Notes: a model not told the origin generated them from the sequence alone. 64,000 nt of DNA from Lachnospiraceae bacterium (GCA_910575275.1 CAJTEE010000005.1:186001-250000), one strand, 5' to 3'. Positions 43,968 through 52,898 are shown, numbered from the stretch's first letter. A program made the numbers and translations.

Positions 43968-44237
43968 TTATTCCCGCCATGCTGCCCCGGCTTCGATAAA
44001 CTGTTTGAAAACCTGATGCAGGCCGGTTGATGCCAGGCCGCTGACCATGCCCTCGAGTAATACCTCTGGAGTCAGGTCCCAGTCTGCGATCCAGGCAGAC
44101 AAGAGTACTCCCAATCCGGTGACGATCGTGGGAATGAATTTGTTGTCTATATCGTTTACCCATTTTTTAACAACATAGCCCATGCACAAACAGATCCCCA
44201 AAATAACGGGCAGCATAAAAGTATTTAAAAATTCCAT
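43968..44237 (-). CDS. Hol118-like phage holin
   Basis: An 89-residue protein with two to three hydrophobic helices: FMLPVILGICLCMGYVVKKW, then IPTIVTGLGVLLSAWIADW and a GMVSGLASTGLHQVFKQF end. This matches the layout of the A118-type holin family. It should form membrane holes that let the adjacent endolysin out. AAGGAG precedes the ATG. Confidence 0.8.
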   Translation of the reverse strand: MEFLNTFMLPVILGICLCMGYVVKKWVNDIDNKFIPTIVTGLGVLLSAWIADWDLTPEVLLEGMVSGLASTGLHQVFKQFIEAGAAWRE

Positions 44238-44247
44238 TCGTTTCTCC

Positions 44248-45123
44248 TTAACTGGTATGTTCGATCCGATATTTTTTCAAAACCGTGTCATATTCGGCGA
44301 TCATGAGTTCGCCCTGGTCATTCGTGACCATGCACTTCCCCTCATGAATCCCCTCGGGGCAGAGAAAATAGTTCCTTCCGCTCGGCGCTTTCTGACAGCC
44401 GGTCAGCATATATCCCGCTTTATCGAATAAATACCAGCCGGATGTGCCGCCGGTTTTCTCGGTCAGCCACGCCCAGCCATTCGATGCATAAGACCCGTCC
44501 CGATACTGATACCACCAGCGTCTGCCGTCGGCGGCGCGCAGGAACCCCTCTGTATGGGCTTCCACAAGCGTATAATCCGGCCTGCCGTATCCGTCGATCC
44601 GGCGTTTCCCATCCGTCCATCCGAGGGGATACTGTTTATAGGCGACACAGCCGCCTTCGTTTTCAAGCACCGTTTTTGAGCTGGTGTTGCCCTCTATGGT
44701 ATAGACGATTCCGTCATGCACCCGATACACATAGCCGGTATGATAGATTCGTGTGCCGTTATGGAAGAAAATGAGATCTCCTTCTCGGGGCTTTGTCTGC
44801 TCGTATCGCTTCATCTTTTTAAAATAACCAGCAGAGTCCGGCGTATATGCCGAAAATCCACCGAGCAGCTTTTCGGCCTTTTCCACGCCGAATAAATGGA
44901 TCAGCACAGTGTCCGTAAAGCAGTCGCACCAGGGCTGTCCCTGCACGCTGATTCCGGTTTTTTGTTTATATAAATCGGCAAATACCGTATAATTTCCCTT
45001 TCCGGCGTTCTGCTCATAAGATTCCGGCTTCTCGTAGGTGCCAAGATGGCGTTTTTCGTTTTTTTCACAATAGCCCACCCATTTCTTAAATTCCGGTGTG
45101 ACCTTTTCCTGTATCACGCTCAT
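44248..45123 (-). CDS. CHAP-type endolysin with wall-binding repeats
   Basis: A 291-residue protein. The N-terminal CHAP-like cysteine peptidase/amidase domain has GQPWCDCF (Cys66/68), GTRIYHTGYV (His128) and YTIEGNTSS (Glu144/Asn146). Residues from about 195 are Trp/Tyr-rich wall-binding repeats with DKAGYMLTG, which share a near-identical DNA stretch with the tape-measure gene. It follows the tube gene and precedes the holin by 10 bases. It lyses the producer cell to release particles. Confidence 0.83.
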   Translation of the reverse strand: MSVIQEKVTPEFKKWVGYCEKNEKRHLGTYEKPESYEQNAGKGNYTVFADLYKQKTGISVQGQPWCDCFTDTVLIHLFGVEKAEKLLGGFSAYTPDSAGYFKKMKRYEQTKPREGDLIFFHNGTRIYHTGYVYRVHDGIVYTIEGNTSSKTVLENEGGCVAYKQYPLGWTDGKRRIDGYGRPDYTLVEAHTEGFLRAADGRRWWYQYRDGSYASNGWAWLTEKTGGTSGWYLFDKAGYMLTGCQKAPSGRNYFLCPEGIHEGKCMVTNDQGELMIAEYDTVLKKYRIEHTS

Positions 45124-45258
45124 AAGCTGCCTCCTTTTAAAACAATTTTATCCGCAGTGAATAAGGGGATGAGTGTCCCCTTGTTCAAAACCTGCCGTTT
45201 CCCGCGTATCAAACGGCAGGGGAGCGGCCGCCTGCCGCTCCCCATGCCCGAATGACTG

Positions 45259-46248
45259 TCAGGCAACGATTACCTTGATAACGTCTTTCACACCGTCGTA
45301 CTCGACATTTACATAAGTGGTGCCGGCGGCAACGCCGGTGACAATCCCGTCTGCAACCGTGGCGACCGCCGTATCCTCGGAGACAATCGTGCAGTCCGCC
45401 GTGTCGATTCCGACATTGCTGTACAGGCCTCCCTTGATCCCGACCACGGAGATCTTTCTTGCTTTCCCGGCAGCCAGTTCCATTACGGCCGGCGTGGCGG
45501 CAATATCGGATACGGAAACGGCAGACGCAGCGGACGGGATCTCCGTGATATACGCATATACGGAGCCGTCGGAGCAGGCAGCGCCTTCAACCGCCAGGGC
45601 GTCGCCGTCAAGCTTTGTGGTGGTAGTCCCGCCTGCCTCGAGAGCAATATCAAAGGTGCCGGATAACTGGAACGACGGAATGTCGATCTGCACCTCGCCG
45701 ACCTTCCCCTTGAGGTTGTTGTGCTTGTCAGCGGTAAGAATGAGCTCGCCGACCATCGGGGCCGTCTCCGCATCAACCGTTACCCGTTTCACCACCGTGC
45801 TGTACGGATAGGTAACGCGGACGGTATCATCTGCCTCGCCGACTGTAATTGTGGAGCCTTCCGGAACCACCTCGAGAGTGGAACCGTCGGCCTTTTCGAC
45901 AAACACGTTTCCGACAGGAACCTTGGCAAGCGTGCCGACGCCTTTTGTGAGGGCGACACATTCTGCAACTGCAAATACGTCCTTTAAGCCCTCGAAAATA
46001 GAGGAGCCGACGTTGGCGGCAATGTATGCCAGATTCCATTCTGCCATTTCGATGGACGGAGCGAGCTTCCGGCCATACTTGTACTTATAGAGGGTTTTAT
46101 TTCCCTTACCGCCGGTTACCTCCTGATCTTCCATGGATACGGCGATTGACGTATTCAGGGAGGTCGTTCCTGTGAATGCGAGCATACCGTCTACGATAAA
46201 AGCTACATCCGCGGTTGATACCAGAAAATCTTTTGAATTTGTTGCCAT
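45259..46248 (-). CDS. Probable tail-tube protein with Ig-like (Big2) domain
   Basis: A 329-residue protein. The N-half (VSTADVAFIVDGMLAFTGTT, EVTGGKGNKTLYKYKYGRK) reads as a beta-rich phage structural subunit. The C-terminal 65 residues (KISVVGIKGG ... TVADGIVTGVAAGTTYVNVEY) are a bacterial Ig-like Big2 domain of the kind that decorates tail tubes. Its place between the chaperone-like protein and the lysis genes fits a major tail protein, but a capsid protein is not excluded without structure comparison. Confidence 0.6.
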   Translation of the reverse strand: MATNSKDFLVSTADVAFIVDGMLAFTGTTSLNTSIAVSMEDQEVTGGKGNKTLYKYKYGRKLAPSIEMAEWNLAYIAANVGSSIFEGLKDVFAVAECVALTKGVGTLAKVPVGNVFVEKADGSTLEVVPEGSTITVGEADDTVRVTYPYSTVVKRVTVDAETAPMVGELILTADKHNNLKGKVGEVQIDIPSFQLSGTFDIALEAGGTTTTKLDGDALAVEGAACSDGSVYAYITEIPSAASAVSVSDIAATPAVMELAAGKARKISVVGIKGGLYSNVGIDTADCTIVSEDTAVATVADGIVTGVAAGTTYVNVEYDGVKDVIKVIVA

Positions 46249-46304
46249 GTTTTTTGTTCCCTTTCTTGTGTTTTATTATTTTTTATAAAAAAAGAAGCGC
46301 ATCG

Positions 46305-47093
46305 TTATCCGATTTTGCTTCTTAATTCATCTTCATTTGATTTTAATTTTTCGTAAGGGTCTCGGACCTCCATGCTGGTCATCCAGTGGCGCAGAGGCTC
46401 TTTAAACGTAACCATTCCGCCCATCTGCCCCAAGCGGCATGCCTGGTATTCGTCATATTTATTGATGCGCTTGATATACCGCCAAAACTTACGGATGGTC
46501 AAATCAGAAACGGAAGCTTCGGATACGTTCATGCGGATTGCCAGAGAATCAATATAGTCCTCGATATCGGCCTTTTCGTTGTTCTTCTTTGCCTCGAATG
46601 CCTGCGCCCTTTCTAACGCTTTTACCGTATCAAGATTCAAAAATTCGTCCACATCGAAGTCCACGTCATTTTGAATCAGAATGATTTTCCGCAGATCCTC
46701 GAATACGGGATTCGTTACGGTACAATCATTCACAAAAATGTCAAGAGTCGATGCGTCATACCCGACTTTTGCATCACTTCCGCAGGCGAGCTTTAAAATC
46801 GCGATCAGAAAGTCGTAATAAAAGGGCAGCAGAGGAAGGTTATAATCCGCCGCCAGGGTTCGGTTGCGAAACGCAAATTTTATGAAATCGAGATAGTCCA
46901 TTTTCAGAATTTGCTTTTCTCGGAAAATAGAATCCTTTCTCAGTGTCAGCGCTTCCTGACACTGCTGGAACTCCAGGATATGCTCCATTTTAATCGGATA
47001 CAAGGTGATCCATTCATGATACGGGACCGCCTTGTTAAAAATCAAAAAACGGAACAGGGTTTCTTTTCTTATATCCAGAATCATCACCTCCAT
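46305..47093 (-). CDS. Helical protein, possible tail assembly chaperone
   Basis: About 262 residues, mainly helical and charged, with no signal or membrane segment. YLDFIKFAFRN and the end VTFKEPLRHWMTSMEVRDPY resemble the feel of phage tail-chaperone products, and it is encoded next to the tube gene. That is only positional evidence. The start is uncertain: the frame is open from GTG 47138, but GGAGGTG lies at about 47091-47085, so the true start may be ATG 47093, ATG 47084 or a rare ATT just after. Confidence 0.5.
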   Translation of the reverse strand: MEVMILDIRKETLFRFLIFNKAVPYHEWITLYPIKMEHILEFQQCQEALTLRKDSIFREKQILKMDYLDFIKFAFRNRTLAADYNLPLLPFYYDFLIAILKLACGSDAKVGYDASTLDIFVNDCTVTNPVFEDLRKIILIQNDVDFDVDEFLNLDTVKALERAQAFEAKKNNEKADIEDYIDSLAIRMNVSEASVSDLTIRKFWRYIKRINKYDEYQACRLGQMGGMVTFKEPLRHWMTSMEVRDPYEKLKSNEDELRSKIG

Positions 47094-47263
47094 CGTTACA
47101 GATTTGAATCCAGCTTGTTGAAACACAAATGACGCCACCGCCGGAACCGCGGTGACGCCACCTGCAAAAGAAATGGGAGAGGAGAATGACCCCCAAACGG
47201 GTCATCTTCTTCATATATCCGGATCTGCCCGAATCGGAAATCCCTTGTGTTTTCTGTGCTTTT

Positions 47264-49936
47264 TCAGCGCCCAAATGGGCCGGGTGTAAAGAATTCGGCC
47301 TCATTTTCGCTGTTTTTTGAAAAACACTTTAATAATCCTGCGGGGTTTACTTCATATAAAACCTTTAGCAGAATCGCCTTATTGTTGCGTATCTTACTTT
47401 GGATCGTTTTGTCGTTCCTTTTTACCTGCGGCGTGATCAGAAAGGCCCGGTCGATCAGCCATGACATCAACCCCAGGTAATTTTGGGACAGACGGATTTT
47501 GCGGATCTGCCTGATTAATTCGTCAAAATCGCTTCTTAATAAAAGATGTTCGGAATCGTTTGAAGAATCCGCTGAGGCTTTCGCGCTGTTATATAATTTT
47601 AATGAATAGTTTTGGATCAGCTCCTCCACCTTTTTGCATTTGACCCGGTTTTCGTCCAATTCGTATTTGACGAAAAAATCAGACATGGGCAGCGTGGACT
47701 CCTTGTCATGATATTCCCTGAATTTCATTTTATATAAGTAATTCATAGGGCATACCAAGGCTTCATTTACATGCGTTCTGTCAAAATCCCGTTTGATCAT
47801 GAGCCAAAAGGAGGGGTAGCGGTATTCCCGGATCTTCATGTCTTTTTTGATTCGCTTGATCTCATGCTCCAAATCAATATCAAACTGCCGCTTCGCATTG
47901 TCGATGGCACACTGTGCCAATACGCTTAAGGTACAGACATAGTCCTCATATTTGGGGTCGGCATCGTTGTACGAATAGGTTAAACAGAGCTGCGCCAGAT
48001 TGCTGGACTCACCGATCAAGGCCTGCGAGGCGGCAAGCCTCTGATCGATCCGTGCAAAATCCTCCATTGTATTTTGGTATCGGGTCGGATCCTTTGGGAT
48101 ATCGTTTACAATCGTGGGATAGTTCGAGTAACAATCTCTTGCGTGCCGGACAATCGCCAGGAGATTGGTCACATAAATGCTGTCCGAATCCTGGTCAGAC
48201 CCATTGTTGCGGTCCTGAAAGTCGGTTCCGATCATGTTGACCGCAATCACCTGTCGGCCCGGATTCAAATACGCTTTGAGCTGCTTCGGGTGCACATTGT
48301 GCAGATACCCCATATTTCCCCGCCCGTTAAACGGGCTTCTGAATTCTGCCAGATATTCATCCGGCTCAAACCGCTCCGTATAGCATTGAATGGCCCCTTC
48401 CTCCACAGAAAATGTGTGATCCTCCTCCACGGCCGTCTCCTGCCCGGCCGCCGCGTATAAAAGCATGGCATACGGGGACCCCACGATCACTAAATTGTCC
48501 GCGTTCTGCAAGACCTTTCCGCTTTTGAAGTTCATGATACAGGACTTTATGATGTCTTCCTTTCGCCTCCGGAAGTAACTGCTTCGAATAAAATTCGGAT
48601 TTTGTCTGCAGAGGGCGAGCAGGACGTCGTAATCGTTTGAAAAATTGCTGCATCGTTCCAGGTATTTTAAAAACTCCGCAGGATCGGATTTGAGCTTGTG
48701 AATATAAGCGACACTTTGCTCTGTGACCTCCTCCATGGTGTCTAAATTCAATGCGTTGATCATCTGATAGCTCATTTTCTGAACCTCGCCGAGCTTGCTT
48801 GGATGGGCCGTTTTGACAATGCCGAACCGGCAGCCGTTTTCATGCACCCATTTGCACCAGTACGCGTAGGATTTTCCGAATTTCAGCCATTTCATGGCAT
48901 GGTTCGTGGTGATTAATTCAATGTCTTTCGCAAAATGTTCGATCCCAAACATATCCGTTACCGTAGCGGTTTCATACGCCTCTTTAAAATAGTCCTTGAA
49001 AAATGTTTGGATATTTGCAGAGAAGGCCGCCATTTTACAGAAGTGATGCCGCAGCAGCAGGTAGCCGTTTCCCCACGCGGGGAACAGTCGGCTGTCTATA
49101 AGGGCCTGCCCGTCAAATAGTGTGTTTTTCAGCTCATAGGCGGGCACCCTTTTGGCATGGCAGTGTTTCTCGGAATCCGTTTCGATACGGATCACCTTGG
49201 TTGTAAAAGACCAGTCAATATCCTTTAAAATTAAGATATTTTCGGGATTGATTTTTATTTTGTCGATCATGGTACTGGATATAAGAGGGGAGTAGGCGCT
49301 TATTTCCACAAGCATGGGATTGGTTTTCGAAAGCTTGATTCCCATGCGCAGATAATGCAGCGCTCTTTTGTACAGGCGTTCAACAATGAACATACAGGAG
49401 CCTTTTTTTGCCTTGCCGGCACTGCGGTACAGCATTTTATAGTGGAACGTTTCCGCATCTTTTATATTTCCCTTCTTATCATGAGAGACATATGTTACGT
49501 TTACTCCGTTCTGATAGGAATGCGTTCTTACTTCTGCGGCGGTATACGCGGTATAGGCATTCCGGTTTTTGTTGGCTTTCTGCAGCAGAGAGGAGATCGT
49601 TTCTCCCTTTTTCCGCGCCTTTTCCATGAGAGAGAAATCACCGTGGATCTTTGCCAGGCGGTATTCCCGCCTGGCCTTTGCCGCAATCTTATATAAATGC
49701 TCCAATTCGCTTTGATAGGAACGGGATCCAAAATTGAATTCCAGACAAATGATGTCCCTAGTTGAAGAATCCTTCTGTATTTTCAGCCCGTGTTCCTTTA
49801 AATAATCACTGAACAGGCTGTTCGGGAACATGGCCTCCCTGTATTCATAGTGATCGCGGACACCGAGATTGTACTCAAATAATGTACCGGCCTCTATATT
49901 TTTTATTTTTAATCCAAACTCGCTTATAACACACAC
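47264..49936 (-). CDS. Probable single-subunit RNA polymerase (YonO/RdRP-like)
   Basis: An 890-residue protein. GSDQDSDSIYVTN places a D-x-D-x-D motif at residues 581-585, the metal-binding signature of two-barrel RNA polymerases of the YonO/QDE-1 type. FRSPFNGRGNMGYLHN (about 532-547) and FDGQALIDSRLFP...LLLRHHFCKMAAF (about 274-305) match other conserved blocks of that group in order. No similarity to the bacterial beta or beta-prime subunits as separate genes is seen. GTG at 49936 has AAAGGGGG upstream. It is the largest early gene of the leftward operon and may transcribe the later tail genes. Confidence 0.7.
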   Translation of the reverse strand: MCVISEFGLKIKNIEAGTLFEYNLGVRDHYEYREAMFPNSLFSDYLKEHGLKIQKDSSTRDIICLEFNFGSRSYQSELEHLYKIAAKARREYRLAKIHGDFSLMEKARKKGETISSLLQKANKNRNAYTAYTAAEVRTHSYQNGVNVTYVSHDKKGNIKDAETFHYKMLYRSAGKAKKGSCMFIVERLYKRALHYLRMGIKLSKTNPMLVEISAYSPLISSTMIDKIKINPENILILKDIDWSFTTKVIRIETDSEKHCHAKRVPAYELKNTLFDGQALIDSRLFPAWGNGYLLLRHHFCKMAAFSANIQTFFKDYFKEAYETATVTDMFGIEHFAKDIELITTNHAMKWLKFGKSYAYWCKWVHENGCRFGIVKTAHPSKLGEVQKMSYQMINALNLDTMEEVTEQSVAYIHKLKSDPAEFLKYLERCSNFSNDYDVLLALCRQNPNFIRSSYFRRRKEDIIKSCIMNFKSGKVLQNADNLVIVGSPYAMLLYAAAGQETAVEEDHTFSVEEGAIQCYTERFEPDEYLAEFRSPFNGRGNMGYLHNVHPKQLKAYLNPGRQVIAVNMIGTDFQDRNNGSDQDSDSIYVTNLLAIVRHARDCYSNYPTIVNDIPKDPTRYQNTMEDFARIDQRLAASQALIGESSNLAQLCLTYSYNDADPKYEDYVCTLSVLAQCAIDNAKRQFDIDLEHEIKRIKKDMKIREYRYPSFWLMIKRDFDRTHVNEALVCPMNYLYKMKFREYHDKESTLPMSDFFVKYELDENRVKCKKVEELIQNYSLKLYNSAKASADSSNDSEHLLLRSDFDELIRQIRKIRLSQNYLGLMSWLIDRAFLITPQVKRNDKTIQSKIRNNKAILLKVLYEVNPAGLLKCFSKNSENEAEFFTPGPFGR

Positions 49937-50013
49937 CCCCTTTCTTTAAGAAACCCGTTCAGAATCTCTCTTGCGCCCGATTTTGTCGGGCACAAAGAGA
50001 TTTCGAGAGGACT

Positions 50014-50337
50014 CTAAGCCTTCGAAGCTAAATAGGAATATAAATGAGCGGGAGTGGAGAGTTCCACATCCGTTCCGCTTTCCAACCATATCCCGGGTTT
50101 CCATTTTCGTCCATAGTCCAGTTCCAGACAAAAATAAGAGATCGCATCTTTCGCGTCCGCCTCGCCAAAGCAGACGTGCAGCAATTTGATCACGTCGTCC
50201 ACGCAGTTTGGCTGAAAGATGTATCCCTCCACGCCGTTTTTCTTAAGCTGTTTATTTAGCCATACCTGATAATCGTCGCTTTTTTTGGCATCCTCTATTA
50301 CTTCTGTAAACAATTCCTGAGTGATCATACGTATCAA
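50014..50337 (-). CDS. Small acidic protein, function unknown
   Basis: A 107-residue protein starting at TTG 50337 (AGGAGG five bases upstream); ATG at 50328 is an alternative. It contains DDYQVWLNKQLKKNGVEGYIF and a DVIKLLHVCFGEADAKDAIS helix. Its start overlaps the previous gene's stop (TTGA). No family is recognised. As an early gene before the polymerase it may be a polymerase partner or host-control protein. Confidence 0.55.
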   Translation of the reverse strand: MIRMITQELFTEVIEDAKKSDDYQVWLNKQLKKNGVEGYIFQPNCVDDVIKLLHVCFGEADAKDAISYFCLELDYGRKWKPGIWLESGTDVELSTPAHLYSYLASKA

Positions 50338-50543
50338 CGGTTCCTCCTGTATCTGTCATAGTTTTCTCTGTTTTTCCTGCACTGCTCATCAAATCTTTGG
50401 TCCTGCACAATGCGGGCCGCAATCACGGAGCCGTATGTATCTCTCCCTCTGTAATCCGTGTTGAAATCAGAAGGACAGATACACCCCCCAAAGGTGGTAT
50501 GGTCCGTTTTACAACACCGTGTCCGGTCATACAATTCTGTCAT
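50334..50543 (-). CDS. Small Cys-rich protein, first gene of the leftward operon
   Basis: A 69-residue protein with CCKTDHTTFGGCICP near the N-terminus and a charged tail rich in Arg, Asp and Tyr. AAAGGAGGG lies 11 bases before ATG at 50543. The cysteines could bind a metal. No family is recognised. Position right behind the SOS-region promoter suggests an early regulatory role. Confidence 0.55.
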   Translation of the reverse strand: MTELYDRTRCCKTDHTTFGGCICPSDFNTDYRGRDTYGSVIAARIVQDQRFDEQCRKNRENYDRYRRNR

Positions 50544-50676
50544 TTGCTGTTAAAATCCCTCCTTTTGCGTGAATGAACTCGTGGGAACACTTGAGGAAGC
50601 GCTTCCGGCCAATACTCGTTACAAAATAACTTTCTCTTTTTGGAGCCGAAATTTGATTCAAATTTGGCGGGACAGA

Positions 50677-50705
50677 ATTGTAAAGGATAGACAGAAGATT
50701 GTCAA
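50677..50705 (-). promoter_or_regulatory. Leftward promoter of the tail operon
   Basis: On the minus strand TTGACA (50705-50700) and TACAAT (50682-50677) are 17 bases apart. Transcription would start near 50670 and run into the 69-residue gene. The 449-base gap 50544-50992 holds this promoter, the rightward promoter, two SOS-like boxes and a sigma-gene leader. Confidence 0.75.
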
Positions 50706-50712
50706 AATAAAA

Positions 50713-50757
50713 AAACAGATGTTCGAAAAAACTATTGACAAATAAGAACAAATGTTC
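50713..50757. promoter_or_regulatory. Two SOS-like boxes between divergent promoters
   Basis: AAACAGATGTTC (50713-50724; minus strand GAACATCTGTTT) lies just upstream of the leftward -35 box. GAACAAATGTTC (50746-50757) lies in the spacer of the rightward promoter. One bound repressor set could silence both directions. Confidence 0.7.
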
Positions 50758-50763
50758 TATACT
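50735..50763 (+). promoter_or_regulatory. Rightward promoter of the sigma-like gene
   Basis: TTGACA at 50735-50740 and TATACT at 50758-50763 with 17-base spacing; the spacer contains the perfect GAAC-N4-GTTC box. The leader of about 220 bases to the sigma-like gene has a small CGCTC/GAGCG hairpin near 50911-50933 and a 14-bp palindrome at 50883-50896. Confidence 0.75.
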
Positions 50764-50992
50764 AGGGCCTATAAGCAGACAAAAAGAACCTTTCCAAAAT
50801 CATACAAACGGTGCTGGCATGCGCCCGTCCGTCGGAATCGAATCTATTATAAACGGCAAAATCGACGCAGAGAACGCCAAAAACAAAAATTTTTGTCGTT
50901 TACTATAAAAAATCGCTCATTTATAAAGAGCGTTGGAGAAATATAAAATATACCATACGCATAAACCCAATTGATTTGAGGAGGAAATTTAC

Positions 50993-51556
50993 ATGAAGAT
51001 GGAAACGATATTGGATGAGTATTACTCGAATCATGCTGCAAAGCTTCATAAGATTGTGGACAAGATCTTGCTGGCCTTCGGAGGGCTGTCGGATAAGGAT
51101 CTGGATGATTTTTATTCCCTGGCAAATGAGGTATTTGTGGATGCGATGAGAAGGTATGATCACTCTCAGGCGTTTGACGGCTTTCTCTATTCCTGCCTGT
51201 CAAATAAAATAAAAACGGAAATGACGAGGAGAAACAGAGAAAAAAGAAAAGCAGACAGGCTGGCAGTTTCGATCGACATGCCTGTCGGAGAGGATGAGGA
51301 GGTTACCCTGGCCGACATAATCCCGGATCGGTTTACGATCGAAAAAGAAATTTTTGAAGAAAAAGAGGAGAGATACAGTAAAAAGGTATTGCTGTACTTG
51401 GCCAGACTGTCCAATATACAGCGGGATGTGCTGTTTATGACGGCAGACGGGTATCTTCCGGGCGAGATTCGAAAACGATTGCGGATCACCAAAAAACAAT
51501 ATGCAGATTGCAACACGGCGATTCATTCATACAGGAATATATCGGCGCTGCTTTAG
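50993..51556 (+). CDS. Sigma-70 family-like transcription factor
   Basis: A 187-residue protein. Residues about 35-85 (DKDLDDFYSLANEVFVDAMRR ... FLYSCLSNKIKTEMTRR) resemble sigma region 2, and the C-terminus (LARLSNIQRDVLFMTADGYL, then IRKRLRITKKQYADCN) resembles a region 4 helix-turn-helix. The middle is charged. A GAGGAGGAAATTTAC site precedes the ATG. Its SOS-type promoter suggests it is made on damage and redirects host RNA polymerase to element promoters; that role is inference. Confidence 0.7.
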   Translation: MKMETILDEYYSNHAAKLHKIVDKILLAFGGLSDKDLDDFYSLANEVFVDAMRRYDHSQAFDGFLYSCLSNKIKTEMTRRNREKRKADRLAVSIDMPVGEDEEVTLADIIPDRFTIEKEIFEEKEERYSKKVLLYLARLSNIQRDVLFMTADGYLPGEIRKRLRITKKQYADCNTAIHSYRNISALL

Positions 51557-51716
51557 AGAGTATTTGAAAACTCATTCCCGTCATCTGCACATCCCGCTTC
51601 GCGGTATATTTGGCCCAAATTCACTTAACGTAGCTCACCACGCCGCGTTCATTTGGGCCAAATCTCCCACAAAGTGGAGCGCACATCTGACCAAAAGCAA
51701 TTTTCAAACACGCTCT
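51555..51716. repeat. 162-bp palindromic MITE-like repeat, copy 1
   Basis: Ends AGAGAG...CTCT are imperfect inverted repeats. Inside are TTTGGCCCAAAT and ATTTGGGCCAAAT around a GC-rich centre. The reverse complement of 61569-61730 matches nearly throughout with the same length. It begins at the stop codon of the sigma-like gene and ends 32 bases before the DUF262 gene, with no coding capacity of its own. Confidence 0.75.
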
Positions 51717-51748
51717 GGAGAGTAATAAGAGATCGGAGGAATATACAA

Positions 51749-52897
51749 ATGAAAAAAATACGGAAACAGACCTATACAATGGATATGTACTTAAATAAGG
51801 TACATGATTTGGACATCCGGAATGATTCGGATGTCCAGAGACAGTTTGTCTGGTCGAACGAGCAGATCAATGAACTGGTCAAAACCGTTCTTTCAGACGA
51901 TTATATTCCTCCTATTATTCTCGGAGAAGAAGACAACTCACAGCTTTGGATCGTGGATGGCGGGCAGCGGACAGCGGCCCTGAATAAATTCAGATACTAT
52001 AACCATAAAATAACCTCGGCGATTGAGGATTCGATCATCCCGTATAAAACAAAGGCCAGGGATAAAAACGGAGAGGTATTGAGTGACACGGATGGGAACA
52101 TCGTTTGGGAAAATGCCACATTTGACATTAAGAATAAAACATATGACAAGCTCCCGGTCGAACTGAGAAAGAAATTCGATGAATATCAAATGGAGACGAT
52201 CATTCATGAGCATTGCGATATGCATAGAATTTCCCAGTTGATTAAGAGATATAACAATCATACCGCGATGAATACGAATCAAAAAGCATTCACATATATT
52301 GACCGCTTTGCCAGAGAGATTCGGGAAATTTTAGATACCAGATTTTTTCTGGATTGCAGCGATTATAAAGAGAAGGAGAAGGTAAAGGGAGTCGGGGAGA
52401 GAGTCGTGATTGAGACAATCATGTGCACCTATCATCTGGCGGATTGGAAGCGCCGGACGAAGGAAATCTGCTCATATTTAAACCAACATTCCTCCAAAGC
52501 GGAATTTGACAAGCTGGCAGAGAATTTACATCGGCTGGAATGCATCGTCACGGCCGATATAAAGGACATATTTAATGCAAAGGAATCGTTCCTGTTTTTG
52601 ACGCTATTTGACAGGTTTACGCGATTGGGAGTGAGCGATGTGAAATTCGCGGCGTTTCTTGGAGAATTCAAAACGCGTTTGAGAAAGAAAAAAATGGCCG
52701 GACAATGCTTTGACGAAATCGACAAGGACAAAGGCACCAAGGATAAAGCCGTTATTCTTTCAAAGCTGAGCCTGTTGGAAGCCCTAATGATGGAATTTTT
52801 GGGATTTGACAGGCATGAGAAGCCCTCTTTTTCGGATGAGGAGATTTTCATTCATTGCACAAACGGTTGGGATCGCGCCCGAAAGAGTGCAGGATGA
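51749..52897 (+). CDS. DUF262 (ParB/Srx-fold) protein
   Basis: A 382-residue protein. NDSDVQRQFVWSNEQINELV, then YIPPIILGEE and WIVDGGQRTAALNKF match the DUF262 domain, whose DGQQR-like motif may bind and split nucleotide. The C-half is helical and unlike the DUF1524 nuclease of GmrSD, so it is a stand-alone form. ATG at 51749 has GGAGG nearby. It may be a defence, anti-host or DNA-processing cargo of the element. Confidence 0.75.
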   Translation: MKKIRKQTYTMDMYLNKVHDLDIRNDSDVQRQFVWSNEQINELVKTVLSDDYIPPIILGEEDNSQLWIVDGGQRTAALNKFRYYNHKITSAIEDSIIPYKTKARDKNGEVLSDTDGNIVWENATFDIKNKTYDKLPVELRKKFDEYQMETIIHEHCDMHRISQLIKRYNNHTAMNTNQKAFTYIDRFAREIREILDTRFFLDCSDYKEKEKVKGVGERVVIETIMCTYHLADWKRRTKEICSYLNQHSSKAEFDKLAENLHRLECIVTADIKDIFNAKESFLFLTLFDRFTRLGVSDVKFAAFLGEFKTRLRKKKMAGQCFDEIDKDKGTKDKAVILSKLSLLEALMMEFLGFDRHEKPSFSDEEIFIHCTNGWDRARKSAG

Positions 52898-52898
52898 C

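Noticed and set aside
50752-50946. A 64-codon plus-strand frame after the SOS boxes
   Set aside because: Its ATG lies within the promoter itself (before the -10 box), it has no ribosome site and its product is Arg/Lys-rich without domain features.
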